Assembly: GCA_004298385.1 (NCBI GenBank)
Contig: SCTX01000106.1
Span: 1 to 64,000 of the forward strand
Direction of reading: 5' to 3'
DNA from: Betaproteobacteria bacterium
Lineage (GTDB): Bacteria; Pseudomonadota; Gammaproteobacteria; Burkholderiales; SG8-39
DNA: 64,000 nt
Shown here: positions 15,924 through 24,510 of the stretch, piece after piece
How positions within the stretch are numbered: position 1 is the stretch's first letter
Layout: each line of letters opens with the position of its first letter
The notes under the pieces: generated by a model
The model's input: the letters and a program-made list of their open reading frames with translations, nothing else
Told to the model about the DNA's origin: nothing
Database searches by the model: none
Made by a program: the position numbers and the translations under genes

Positions 15924-18900
15924 CTAAGCGCTCCACTCCCGCCAGCCCGCCAGCAGCGGGAAGTAGAGCCCCAGCATCGCTGGCTCAGCGCGAGCGAGTG
16001 CTTGGGCGTAACGCTCGAGTTGCGCCCGGTAGCGTTCCTGCTCCTGGTCGAGAAACCCGCCCACATTCGTGCCCTCATGGCCGCTCGCCTTGTAGTCCAC
16101 GATCCAGCGCTTGCCGTCCGTGCCGGTAAAGGTGCGGTCCATGACCAGGTTGCGGCGCTCGCCTTCGATCACGGTGGTAAGACGGTATTCGCTGCGTGCG
16201 TCCTGCTGCGGCCCGAGCAGCCATTGGCCGCGCGGGTCGGCGAGCGCATTCGCGAGCGCCCTGGCCACGCGCTCGGCCGCCGCGGCAAGCTGCGCTTCCT
16301 CGACGCCGAGCGCGGCGAGTTCGTTGTTGAAGCTCTCGTACATAGTATCGATGCGCGCCGGGTTCCAGCCTTTCAGTTCATCCTCGGCGATCCTCTGCAG
16401 CCAGCGGTGCACCACGCTGCCGACGTGGCGCGCCGTCTCGCCCACCCAGGAGTATTCGATGTCGTCGCCGACGCGGGCAGTATCGGCAGGCGGCGTCCAG
16501 GTCGCGGCGGGTGGCGGAGCAGGTGATGACCAGTCCGAAGGCAGGCGGCGGAGAGCTTTGGAGGTTTGCCCCTCGGCCGAGGCCTCCTGCCGCGAGCGGG
16601 TAGAGGGAGCGTCAGTTGCATCTTCCGCGGGTGGCGACATGGCAGCGGCCTCGCCGAACTCCGCTTTAACCGCCGGCCATAGCTTTTCCAGCAGTGAACC
16701 GCGAGCGGGCGGTTTTAGTTCGGTCGCGTCGTCCTTGGCGCTGAGTTTCACGTCGCCGAGCAGGTGCAAGTGCTTCTTCGCGCGGGTGGCGGCGACGTAG
16801 AGCAGGCGCCCAAACTCGTGGGCCCCTTTCTCCTTGTCCAGACGGCGGATCGTTTCGTAGATGGGGTCCTTGTCGCTGCCGGTCGGGTTGATGGGCGCGA
16901 GGAGCAATCCGCCGGCCTGGCCTGCGCGCTCCATCCACATGAACAACTGGCGCTCGTCGCGACCGGTGCCCGAGCCGAGGCCGGGGACGATGACGGTGTC
17001 GAATTCCAGGCCCTTGGCTTTGTGGATGGTCATGATCTGCAGGTGATCGCTCGCTGCGAGGTCGGGTTGCGCGTAGAGCTTGGCGAGGCTCGCCTCGAAC
17101 GAGGCGGGATCGGTGATGGCGCCGGCTTCCTCGGACTTCTCCAGGTGGTCAAGATAGATGTCAGCGTCTTCGAGATCGGTGTCGTCGGCCACACAGGCGG
17201 GACCGCCAAGGGCGAGCCACACGCCTTCCACCTGCTCCCGCAGACTTGAACGAAAACGCCGGGCGAAGCACGCGGCGAGCGCAGTGCGCGTGCGTTCCAG
17301 GCGCGCGCGGCCGTCGACGGTGAGCGCCGCGAGGCGGCGCGCGTCGTGCATCAGTTCCCACACGGTCCGTCGGCTGGAGATCGGCTCTGGTAGCTGGTCT
17401 ACGGGCAATTCCTGTTCGATCAGATCTGTCCCAGCAAGCGCGTGCAGGTCGGCGAGCGTGAGCCCGCACCAGGGCGCGCGCAGCACGGCGAGCCAGGCGA
17501 GGCGGTCGGCCGGGTGGGCGATGGAGCGCGTCAAAGCGAGTAGGTCCTGCACCACCGGGCGGTGGCCGAGCGGCTCGATCTCGATGGCGCGGAACTTGAG
17601 GCCGGCGGCGCGCAGCGCCGGTACGATGGCTTCGAGATGGTTCTTGGCGCGCACCAGCAAACCGATGGTGCCCTGCGGATCCTCGGCCTGCGCCTCGCGA
17701 ACCAGCGCGACGACCTGCTCAGCTTCCGCGACAGCGTCGCCGTTGAAGACGGGATGCACCCTCACCGCATCGGCCTCCGCCGGGTGCACCGGCTCCGAAG
17801 GCGAGTATGGCACCGCGCCCGCGGCGACGTCTTCCTCCTCGGGCATCAACTGCGCGAACGCATTGTTCACCCACTCGACGATGTCAGCCTGTGAACGAAA
17901 GTTGGCCGAAAGCGTGAGCGGCTCCAGCGCTACGCCGCCTATGCCTTCGTGGCGCGCCTTGAGAAACAGGCCAACCTCGGCCTCGCGGAAACGATAAATC
18001 GACTGCATCGGGTCGCCCACCACGAACAACGTGCGCCCATCGCCCTGCTCCCAGCCTGCGGTGAGCTTCTCCAGCAGTTCGTACTGCGTGAAGGACGTGT
18101 CCTGGAATTCGTCCACCAGGATGTGGCGGATGCGGTAGTCGAGCGACAACAGCAGGTCGGTGGGCCCCTCGTCGGTCTCGAGCGATGTGAGTGCGCCCTG
18201 CGCGATCTCGACGAAATCGGCCTCGCCGTGCGCGGCGAACACGATCTTTAGCTGCGCGACGGCAAGGGGTAGCAGGCGCGTAATGGCGCCGAGCGCCTGC
18301 CACTGCTCCTCGGAGTAGCGCGCCGGCGGCAGGGACTGCACTGCGAGCAGTGCTTCGAGTAAGTCGTCGCGCTCCGCGAGTGTGTCGTAGAGCGGATGCT
18401 TTTTTCGCCAACCGCCGGCCTTGGTGAGCAGCGATTCAGCGAAGGCGATCCACGCGCCGGCATCATCATCCGCGGGCGCCTCCAGGCCGGACACGAGCAG
18501 CGCGCGCGCGCGGCGCACGGCGTCGGCCCGCAAGCCTGCGAGCGCGGCCTCGAGCGCAGCGCGGTCTCCGGCGCGGCCGTGCTGCCTCATCCAGTGGTCG
18601 CGGCGCGCGAGCATGCCGGCGATCAAGGACTCGGCGGTGGCGACGTTGTTGTCCAGATGACCGAGCAGGCGCGCGACGTCGGCAGCGGCGGCTTCATCGG
18701 CGCCTTCGAGTGAATCAAGCGTAGCACGCGCGGCTTCGAGGTAAAGTTGCGACGCGTCCTCCACGCTCTCCGGCTGCGCGCCGAAGCGCGCGAGCACTGG
18801 CATCTGGCGCGTGAGCGAAGCGCACAGCGCATCTATGGTCTGGATGCGCAGGCGCGCGGCGACCGTCTCGAGATTCCAGCCGAGCTTGTCGTTGCGCACC

Positions 18901-19199
18901 AGCGCCGCGCGAGAGAGATCCCAGGTCAGGGCACGGTGACCCGCATCGGGGCGTGGCGTGTCGCGCGCGGCGGCAAGCGCTTCCAGCACGCGCTTCTTCA
19001 TCTCGGCCGCGGCTTTCTTGGTGAAAGTGACGGCGGCGATTTCCTCCGGGCGCTCCACGCGCGCGAGCAGCACCAGCATGCGCTGGATCAGGAGCTCGGT
19101 CTTGCCCGAGCCTGCAGGCGCTTGCACGATGAACGAGGTATCCGGATCGAGTGCGCGGCGGCGCTGTTCGAAGTCGGGGGCGACGGCGACGTTACTCAT
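15924..19199 (-). CDS. addA: AddA-like UvrD-family DNA helicase / RecB-family exonuclease; 5' extension of the ORF to 19544 is not used
   Basis: From MSNVAVAPDFEQRRRALDPDTSFIVQAPAGSGKTELLIQRML (Walker A) to the nuclease motif VDYKASGHEG; start overlaps the addB-like stop. Confidence 0.9.
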   Translation of the reverse strand: MSNVAVAPDFEQRRRALDPDTSFIVQAPAGSGKTELLIQRMLVLLARVERPEEIAAVTFTKKAAAEMKKRVLEALAAARDTPRPDAGHRALTWDLSRAALVRNDKLGWNLETVAARLRIQTIDALCASLTRQMPVLARFGAQPESVEDASQLYLEAARATLDSLEGADEAAAADVARLLGHLDNNVATAESLIAGMLARRDHWMRQHGRAGDRAALEAALAGLRADAVRRARALLVSGLEAPADDDAGAWIAFAESLLTKAGGWRKKHPLYDTLAERDDLLEALLAVQSLPPARYSEEQWQALGAITRLLPLAVAQLKIVFAAHGEADFVEIAQGALTSLETDEGPTDLLLSLDYRIRHILVDEFQDTSFTQYELLEKLTAGWEQGDGRTLFVVGDPMQSIYRFREAEVGLFLKARHEGIGGVALEPLTLSANFRSQADIVEWVNNAFAQLMPEEEDVAAGAVPYSPSEPVHPAEADAVRVHPVFNGDAVAEAEQVVALVREAQAEDPQGTIGLLVRAKNHLEAIVPALRAAGLKFRAIEIEPLGHRPVVQDLLALTRSIAHPADRLAWLAVLRAPWCGLTLADLHALAGTDLIEQELPVDQLPEPISSRRTVWELMHDARRLAALTVDGRARLERTRTALAACFARRFRSSLREQVEGVWLALGGPACVADDTDLEDADIYLDHLEKSEEAGAITDPASFEASLAKLYAQPDLAASDHLQIMTIHKAKGLEFDTVIVPGLGSGTGRDERQLFMWMERAGQAGGLLLAPINPTGSDKDPIYETIRRLDKEKGAHEFGRLLYVAATRAKKHLHLLGDVKLSAKDDATELKPPARGSLLEKLWPAVKAEFGEAAAMSPPAEDATDAPSTRSRQEASAEGQTSKALRRLPSDWSSPAPPPAATWTPPADTARVGDDIEYSWVGETARHVGSVVHRWLQRIAEDELKGWNPARIDTMYESFNNELAALGVEEAQLAAAAERVARALANALADPRGQWLLGPQQDARSEYRLTTVIEGERRNLVMDRTFTGTDGKRWIVDYKASGHEGTNVGGFLDQEQERYRAQLERYAQALARAEPAMLGLYFPLLAGWREWSA

Positions 19200-21930
19200 C
19201 GCTGCGCTCGTTAATGCGGCACAGCGGCTGCATGCCGCAGAACTGGCAGGTGTCGTCGCCGTGCTTGGGAGCCACGCGCGCGTCACCCGAGGCGAAGCCC
19301 TGCCCCAACGCGGCCAGCTCGCGCCGCCAGCCTTCGACAAGGTTCTCCCAGGAGCCGTAGCCCTTGGCGAGCGCGCTGCGTTGGTCGCCGATGGTTTTGA
19401 CGCCCGGCAAGAGATCTTTGTCGCGCGCGATGCCCTTGAATTCCAACTCTCCTGTTTTGACGCGCGCGAAAGCGACGGCCGCGATGTTCTTTTCGCTGCC
19501 GATTGCGTAAAGCGGCAGTTGCGGCTCGTCCGGCCGGGTGCCAAGCCATGCCGTGACGCTGGCTTCGCCCGTCTTATAGTCGAGAATGACGTGGCCGCCC
19601 GCGCCCAGTTTGTCCATGCGGTCGAGCTTGGCGTTCACCGCAACGCCACCGAATTGCACGACGCGTTTTTCTTCCACTGCGGCCACTTCGAAAACCGGGC
19701 GTTGCTTCTCGAATTCGAGCCAGTCGCGCGCGAGTGCGGCGAGGCGCGAGCGTTCCCGCTCGGCGAAGCGGCCTTGCAGCGCTTCGGGTTTCCAGCGGCG
19801 CAGCCTGCCGATGGCTTCATCCGCGCAGTGAGCGAGTAGCGTGGCAAGATCATCCGTGCTGATCGCATCAAGCGCGGCTTTGCCGCCGAGCGCCGTCCAG
19901 ACCGCGGCGAGCACCGAGTGCAGCAGCGTGCCACGGTCCCTTGCGTTTAGACCGGGCTGCGGCGTCTCCAGTGCTTCGGTGCCGAGGCGATGCGCGGCGA
20001 AGGCGCGGAACGGGCATGCCGCCTGGTCGCGAAATATGCCGGTGCCACCCGAGTGCGGGCCTGCATCCGCGCCCAGGCGTGCGAGCTCAGGCGCCTTATC
20101 GTCGGCGATGCGCTCCTCGCGCCGCGCACGGTGGATCGCGTCGCGCAGCTTGTCGTAGACCGGAATGCCGAAATCTTCGAACATCGCTCCGGGCACGGCC
20201 GCAATCAGCGGGCTCGCAGAAAGTTCGCGGTCGCCCTCGCGTAGCGGATGGCTGAACACCACTTCCGGTGCCGCGGCCAGCCAGCCTGCGGTGATGCGCC
20301 GGTCGAGCTCGATCGATCCGGCGGCGTCCGCCTGGGGCACTCCCGCTTCGCGCTGCAACTTGATCGGAATGAACGGGTTAGGCCGCACGGGAATGGGCCA
20401 TGCGTCGTCGGTGAGTCCCATCACCCACAGGTGGTCGAATTCGAGTCCGGCGGATTCGAGCACGCCGAGTATCTGCACAGGGACATCGGCGGCTTCGGGC
20501 TGGAACAGCGTGTCGGCGGTCACGCGCGCCAGACGCCGGCAGGCATCAGCATAGCCCATGCGCCCGGCGACGGCATCGAGCGCGGCGAAGCCCGCCACCA
20601 CTTCGTGCCATTTTTTCAGCGTCTGGTATTCCGTCGAGTCTAAGCCGCGGCCCTTGTCGAGAAACCCGAGAAGACCGAGCGCCGCCGAGATCGCCTTCGC
20701 CCACTCCGAAGGCCGCTTCGCGCCGAACAGATTTGTCTTGCGGAATTCGGCGAGCTGCGACAGCCGCTCGGCGAGGACGGGGCAACGCGGCGCGCCGCGC
20801 ATGTCCATCAGGCGCAGCAGGGCTTCCAGCGTGAGGGTCGTGCCGGCGCGCGCGCGCAACACGGCATCGAGTCGCGCGCGAGCGGTCATTTCCGCCTCGC
20901 TGCCCGCGAAAAACGGCGAACGAAGCAGCCGGCTCGCACGATTGAATTCGATCTCGCGCCCGGCAAGCTGCAGCGCGAGCAACGCGTCATGTACCAGAGG
21001 GTATTGATTGAGAGAGATGCCAATCGATATGTTGAAAGGCAGCGTTTGCTTCGACACCCCGGGCAGTGAATGGTCCGGCTGCATGATCGATGCAAAAATG
21101 CGTTTGACCGTGCTGCGCGCCTGCGCGAGGCCGGGAACGACGACGCCGATATGCGCCTGCGGATTGGCCTCCAGCCGCGCGCGCGCCCAAGTGGCGCTAG
21201 CGAGCATTTCGTCGCGCTCGGCGGTGAACGCGATGCGCGAGCAGCGCCCCGCGTCTCCAGCCGGGCCAGTCGCAAGCACTTCGATACCCACGGCTTCCAG
21301 GGCATCAAGCAACGCGCGCTGCTGAGCAGTCATAATGTCAAAGCCATAGCGGACCAGGGTCTTTGGTTTGGTGAGGGCCTGATGCGCGAGCAGCGGAATC
21401 ACTGCGTCGGGCAGCCGTGCCGCGTCGATGTAGCCGGATTTTCGGCTGGAACGCGCGCAGGCGCGCTCGTAGCGCGCCGCCCAGTCGAGAAAGGCCTTCG
21501 CATCTTCGTTCGCAGCAGCGGCCTTCAGGCGCGGCATCAGGCACCCGGCGTGCGCGAGCTGCCAGGCTTCGCGGCATTGCGTTGCGGCAGACGAGGCCGA
21601 GAGCAGAGTCTCTGCCAGTTTGGATGCGCGGATCGCGTCCTCCCACAGTGATTGCTCCTGCGCCGGCGTGAGCAGGATAGGCAGAGCGGACGCGAGTTCG
21701 GAGTAGAGCGCGTCTTCATAGCAGCGCTGGACGAAAGCGGAGTACGACAGGATGTCGGCCGATTCCCAGGCGCTGCGGCCTTGCGCGGCCTGGGCCGCAT
21801 CGAATTCGCGCTCGAGCGATTGCGCCAGGCGCTGGTTGGGGGTGATTACTGTGACACCGCCGGCGAGTCCTTCGGCTAAGCGCGCGAACAGTTGCGCTTT
21901 GGATAACGCTGCGTAAGGTTCGCCGGACAT
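19192..21930 (-). CDS. AddB-like PD-(D/E)XK nuclease ('probable DNA repair protein' family)
   Basis: From MSGEPYAALSKAQLFARLAEGLAGGVTVITPNQRLAQSL; C-terminal nuclease GGHVILDYKTGE and Cys-rich CQFCGMQPLCRI. Confidence 0.85.
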   Translation of the reverse strand: MSGEPYAALSKAQLFARLAEGLAGGVTVITPNQRLAQSLEREFDAAQAAQGRSAWESADILSYSAFVQRCYEDALYSELASALPILLTPAQEQSLWEDAIRASKLAETLLSASSAATQCREAWQLAHAGCLMPRLKAAAANEDAKAFLDWAARYERACARSSRKSGYIDAARLPDAVIPLLAHQALTKPKTLVRYGFDIMTAQQRALLDALEAVGIEVLATGPAGDAGRCSRIAFTAERDEMLASATWARARLEANPQAHIGVVVPGLAQARSTVKRIFASIMQPDHSLPGVSKQTLPFNISIGISLNQYPLVHDALLALQLAGREIEFNRASRLLRSPFFAGSEAEMTARARLDAVLRARAGTTLTLEALLRLMDMRGAPRCPVLAERLSQLAEFRKTNLFGAKRPSEWAKAISAALGLLGFLDKGRGLDSTEYQTLKKWHEVVAGFAALDAVAGRMGYADACRRLARVTADTLFQPEAADVPVQILGVLESAGLEFDHLWVMGLTDDAWPIPVRPNPFIPIKLQREAGVPQADAAGSIELDRRITAGWLAAAPEVVFSHPLREGDRELSASPLIAAVPGAMFEDFGIPVYDKLRDAIHRARREERIADDKAPELARLGADAGPHSGGTGIFRDQAACPFRAFAAHRLGTEALETPQPGLNARDRGTLLHSVLAAVWTALGGKAALDAISTDDLATLLAHCADEAIGRLRRWKPEALQGRFAERERSRLAALARDWLEFEKQRPVFEVAAVEEKRVVQFGGVAVNAKLDRMDKLGAGGHVILDYKTGEASVTAWLGTRPDEPQLPLYAIGSEKNIAAVAFARVKTGELEFKGIARDKDLLPGVKTIGDQRSALAKGYGSWENLVEGWRRELAALGQGFASGDARVAPKHGDDTCQFCGMQPLCRINERSDE

Positions 21931-22028
21931 GGTGGCGTATGATAATCCACGAGCGTCAGTCACGTGAGCGAGGTAAGCCGATTGAATACGAACCTGGAAT
22001 TCCCCGCTGTCCTCCCAGGCACGCGAAC

Positions 22029-23288
22029 ATGACTGCCGAATCCGCACGCATAAACCGCCTCACGCTGCGTTTCACCGACGCGGGCCTGGAGAAGGCTTTT
22101 GCCGAGGAGCAGGCGAAGAAATCCCTGCGTCCGGTTCGAATCGCGCTCGTCTGCGCCGGTGCGCTGACGGTCGTCATATGGCCCGTGGCCATTCAGACAG
22201 CTCCTGCTGTTCAAGAGCACATGCCGAGAATCGTTGTCACGGTTCTGGCCACGCTTGGCCTCTGCTTTGCCTTGACGCATACGCAGGTTTTTCTGCGCCG
22301 GCATCAGTGGATAATGCTCGCCCTCGCGTGTGTGCTGTCGTTTGGAATGACAAATGGCATCATGCCACGATATCCGCCGCAGATACTGGAAGCACGCGGC
22401 TTTTTCCCAATGGCGATTCAATTGTTCACCATCTACGGCGTTTTTCGCCTGCGTTTTCCCGCCGCGGTGGCCGGCGGATGGATCAGCATGGCGATGTACC
22501 TTGCCTTGCTTCGCGCGCTCGGATTGCTGCCCGAAAGCGCGTTCTTCGTGCACGCGTCCACACTCATGGCGGCGAACCTTTGGGGCATGCTGATTTGCTA
22601 CCAGATGGACCTCGCCATCCGGCGTGCGTTCCTGGCAATGCGCGACGTCGCCGCCGAGCACGAGCGCTCCGAGCAGCTGCTGCTCAACATCCTGCCGGCG
22701 GACCTTGCGAAAGAGTTATCGGAGACCGGCAGCGCGCGTCCGGCCCGGCACGAGTCCGTCACGATATTGTTTACCGATTTCAGTGGGTTCACGCAGACGG
22801 CATCGGCAATGCCCGCGGACCGCATGGTTGCCGAATTGAGTGACATATTCGCGGCGTTTGACGACATCTGCGATGAACTGGGCGTCGAAAAGATCAAGAC
22901 CATCGGCGACGCCTACATGGCCGCCGCCGGTTTGCCCAAGCCCTGCGCGGATCATGCCCAGCGCTGCGTACGCGCGGGCCTGCGCATGTTGGACTATCTT
23001 GAGCAGAGGAACCGAAAAGCGCCTTTCAAGTGGTCACTTCGCGTCGGCGTTCATTCGGGTCCGGTGGTCGCGGGTGTCGTCGGCAAGCGCAAGTATGCCT
23101 TCGACATCTGGGGCGATACCGTCAATATCGCGTCGCGAATGGAAAGCGCCGGCGAGGCCGGCCGGGTCAACGTTTCGGCCTACACCTTCGATCTGATTCA
23201 GGATGAGTTCGCCTGTGAATATCGCGGCAAGGTGGGCGCCAAGGGCAAGGGCGAGATCGATATGTACTTTGTCACTGGTGCACGATAA
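22029..23288 (+). CDS. Class III adenylate/guanylate cyclase with N-terminal membrane domain
   Basis: Hydrophobic N-terminus; ESVTILFTDFSGFTQ, TIGDAYMAAAGLP, VGVHSGPVVAGVVG, YAFDIWGDTVNIASRME. Confidence 0.9.
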   Translation: MTAESARINRLTLRFTDAGLEKAFAEEQAKKSLRPVRIALVCAGALTVVIWPVAIQTAPAVQEHMPRIVVTVLATLGLCFALTHTQVFLRRHQWIMLALACVLSFGMTNGIMPRYPPQILEARGFFPMAIQLFTIYGVFRLRFPAAVAGGWISMAMYLALLRALGLLPESAFFVHASTLMAANLWGMLICYQMDLAIRRAFLAMRDVAAEHERSEQLLLNILPADLAKELSETGSARPARHESVTILFTDFSGFTQTASAMPADRMVAELSDIFAAFDDICDELGVEKIKTIGDAYMAAAGLPKPCADHAQRCVRAGLRMLDYLEQRNRKAPFKWSLRVGVHSGPVVAGVVGKRKYAFDIWGDTVNIASRMESAGEAGRVNVSAYTFDLIQDEFACEYRGKVGAKGKGEIDMYFVTGAR

Positions 23289-23333
23289 TCCAGAGGTGCC
23301 CCTGGTCACCAGCAGCGGCGCCATTACCCGAAC

Positions 23334-24245
23334 TTACATCAGTTTCCTGAAAAACCTGTCCAATGCACGCTGAGGCAATAGCGTGGGCAGGGTCCACTTG
23401 AAGAATTTATTCTGAACGATGGCATAGCGTATTTTTGGTTTCTCCGTTTCAAAAATATCCGCGATCTGCCTCGAGCATTGCTCCAGGGGCATTCCTGTTC
23501 TTTTCGCCTCAGGCAAAACTTTGCCAAAGAATCTGGCCAGCGAATCAGAATACGAAGTCCCTTCGAACTGCTGCAGCGAGCCCTTGTCCCAGATGGGCGT
23601 CCGGATCACACCAGGCCCGATAATGATCACGGTGATGCCATAACGCATGAATTCCATGCGCATGGCATGCGAAATGCCTTCCAGGGCATGCTTCGTACCG
23701 GCATAGGGCGCCATATAAGGGCCTGCAAGCTTGCCGGCCACCGAACTTATATTCAAAATCCTGCCCGGCGCTGACGGATGATCTTTTTGGGCGCCCAGCA
23801 ACGGCAGAAAGGCTTTTGTCACACGGAGCAGGCCAAACACATTCACTTCGAAATTATGGGCTATCTCCTCCACGGACAGCAGCTCGATGGGTCCGAGGAC
23901 CGAAATGCCGGAGTTGTTGATGAGCCCGCCGAGTCCCTGCCCTTTGCATTGGCCTTTGACTTCAGCCACCGCGCGGCCTATGGCCGCCGCGTCGGTAACG
24001 TCGAAGAAAAGCGGCAGGAAACCGGCACCCAGCTCGGATTTCACCCGGTCCGCATCTTCCTTTTTGCGCACGCTGCCAAAGACCGCGTAGCCTCTGCGGA
24101 TCAATTCTTTCGCGGCGCCGTAACCAATGCCCGTGGAAGCGCCGGTGATCAGGACGAACTTGGATTTTGGTTTCACAATCGGTTCGCGTCTAATGGTTTG
24201 CGCGTAACACTCAATCGCTATCCCGATCGGTGCGCCGGGCGGCAA
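23334..24245 (-). CDS. SDR-family oxidoreductase
   Basis: VLITGASTGIGYGAAKELIRRGY, NNSGISVLG, YAGTKHALEG. Confidence 0.85.
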   Translation of the reverse strand: MPPGAPIGIAIECYAQTIRREPIVKPKSKFVLITGASTGIGYGAAKELIRRGYAVFGSVRKKEDADRVKSELGAGFLPLFFDVTDAAAIGRAVAEVKGQCKGQGLGGLINNSGISVLGPIELLSVEEIAHNFEVNVFGLLRVTKAFLPLLGAQKDHPSAPGRILNISSVAGKLAGPYMAPYAGTKHALEGISHAMRMEFMRYGITVIIIGPGVIRTPIWDKGSLQQFEGTSYSDSLARFFGKVLPEAKRTGMPLEQCSRQIADIFETEKPKIRYAIVQNKFFKWTLPTLLPQRALDRFFRKLM

Positions 24246-24510
24246 AATACAGGCGCGCGAGCGGCAGCAGGCTCAGGTAGAAGACGAGATAGGTCAACAG
24301 CCCCCAGACGAATGCGCTTTGATACGGCCGGTCCAACATCCAGGCAATGACAGCAGTCGTCGCGCCCCAAGCGAGGACACCGGCCAATACGCGCGGCCAG
24401 GCTTTGTCGATGATGAACCATAAATCGGCGATGCCGTGGAGCGCCACGATCATGCGGATCGACAGATAGCTTCCCAGCGCAAAGGCTGCGATCTGAAGGA
24501 GCAGTGTCAT
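24211..24510 (-). CDS. Small integral membrane protein of unknown function
   Basis: 99 aa, about three TM helices, coupled to the upstream PEP-dikinase-like gene (4-bp overlap). Confidence 0.65.
   Translation of the reverse strand: MTLLLQIAAFALGSYLSIRMIVALHGIADLWFIIDKAWPRVLAGVLAWGATTAVIAWMLDRPYQSAFVWGLLTYLVFYLSLLPLARLYFAARRTDRDSD

Noticed and set aside
19200-19544. N-terminal extension of the addA ORF
   Set aside because: Overlaps the addB-like coding region out of frame; the MSNVAVAPDFEQRR start at 19199 fits the family.
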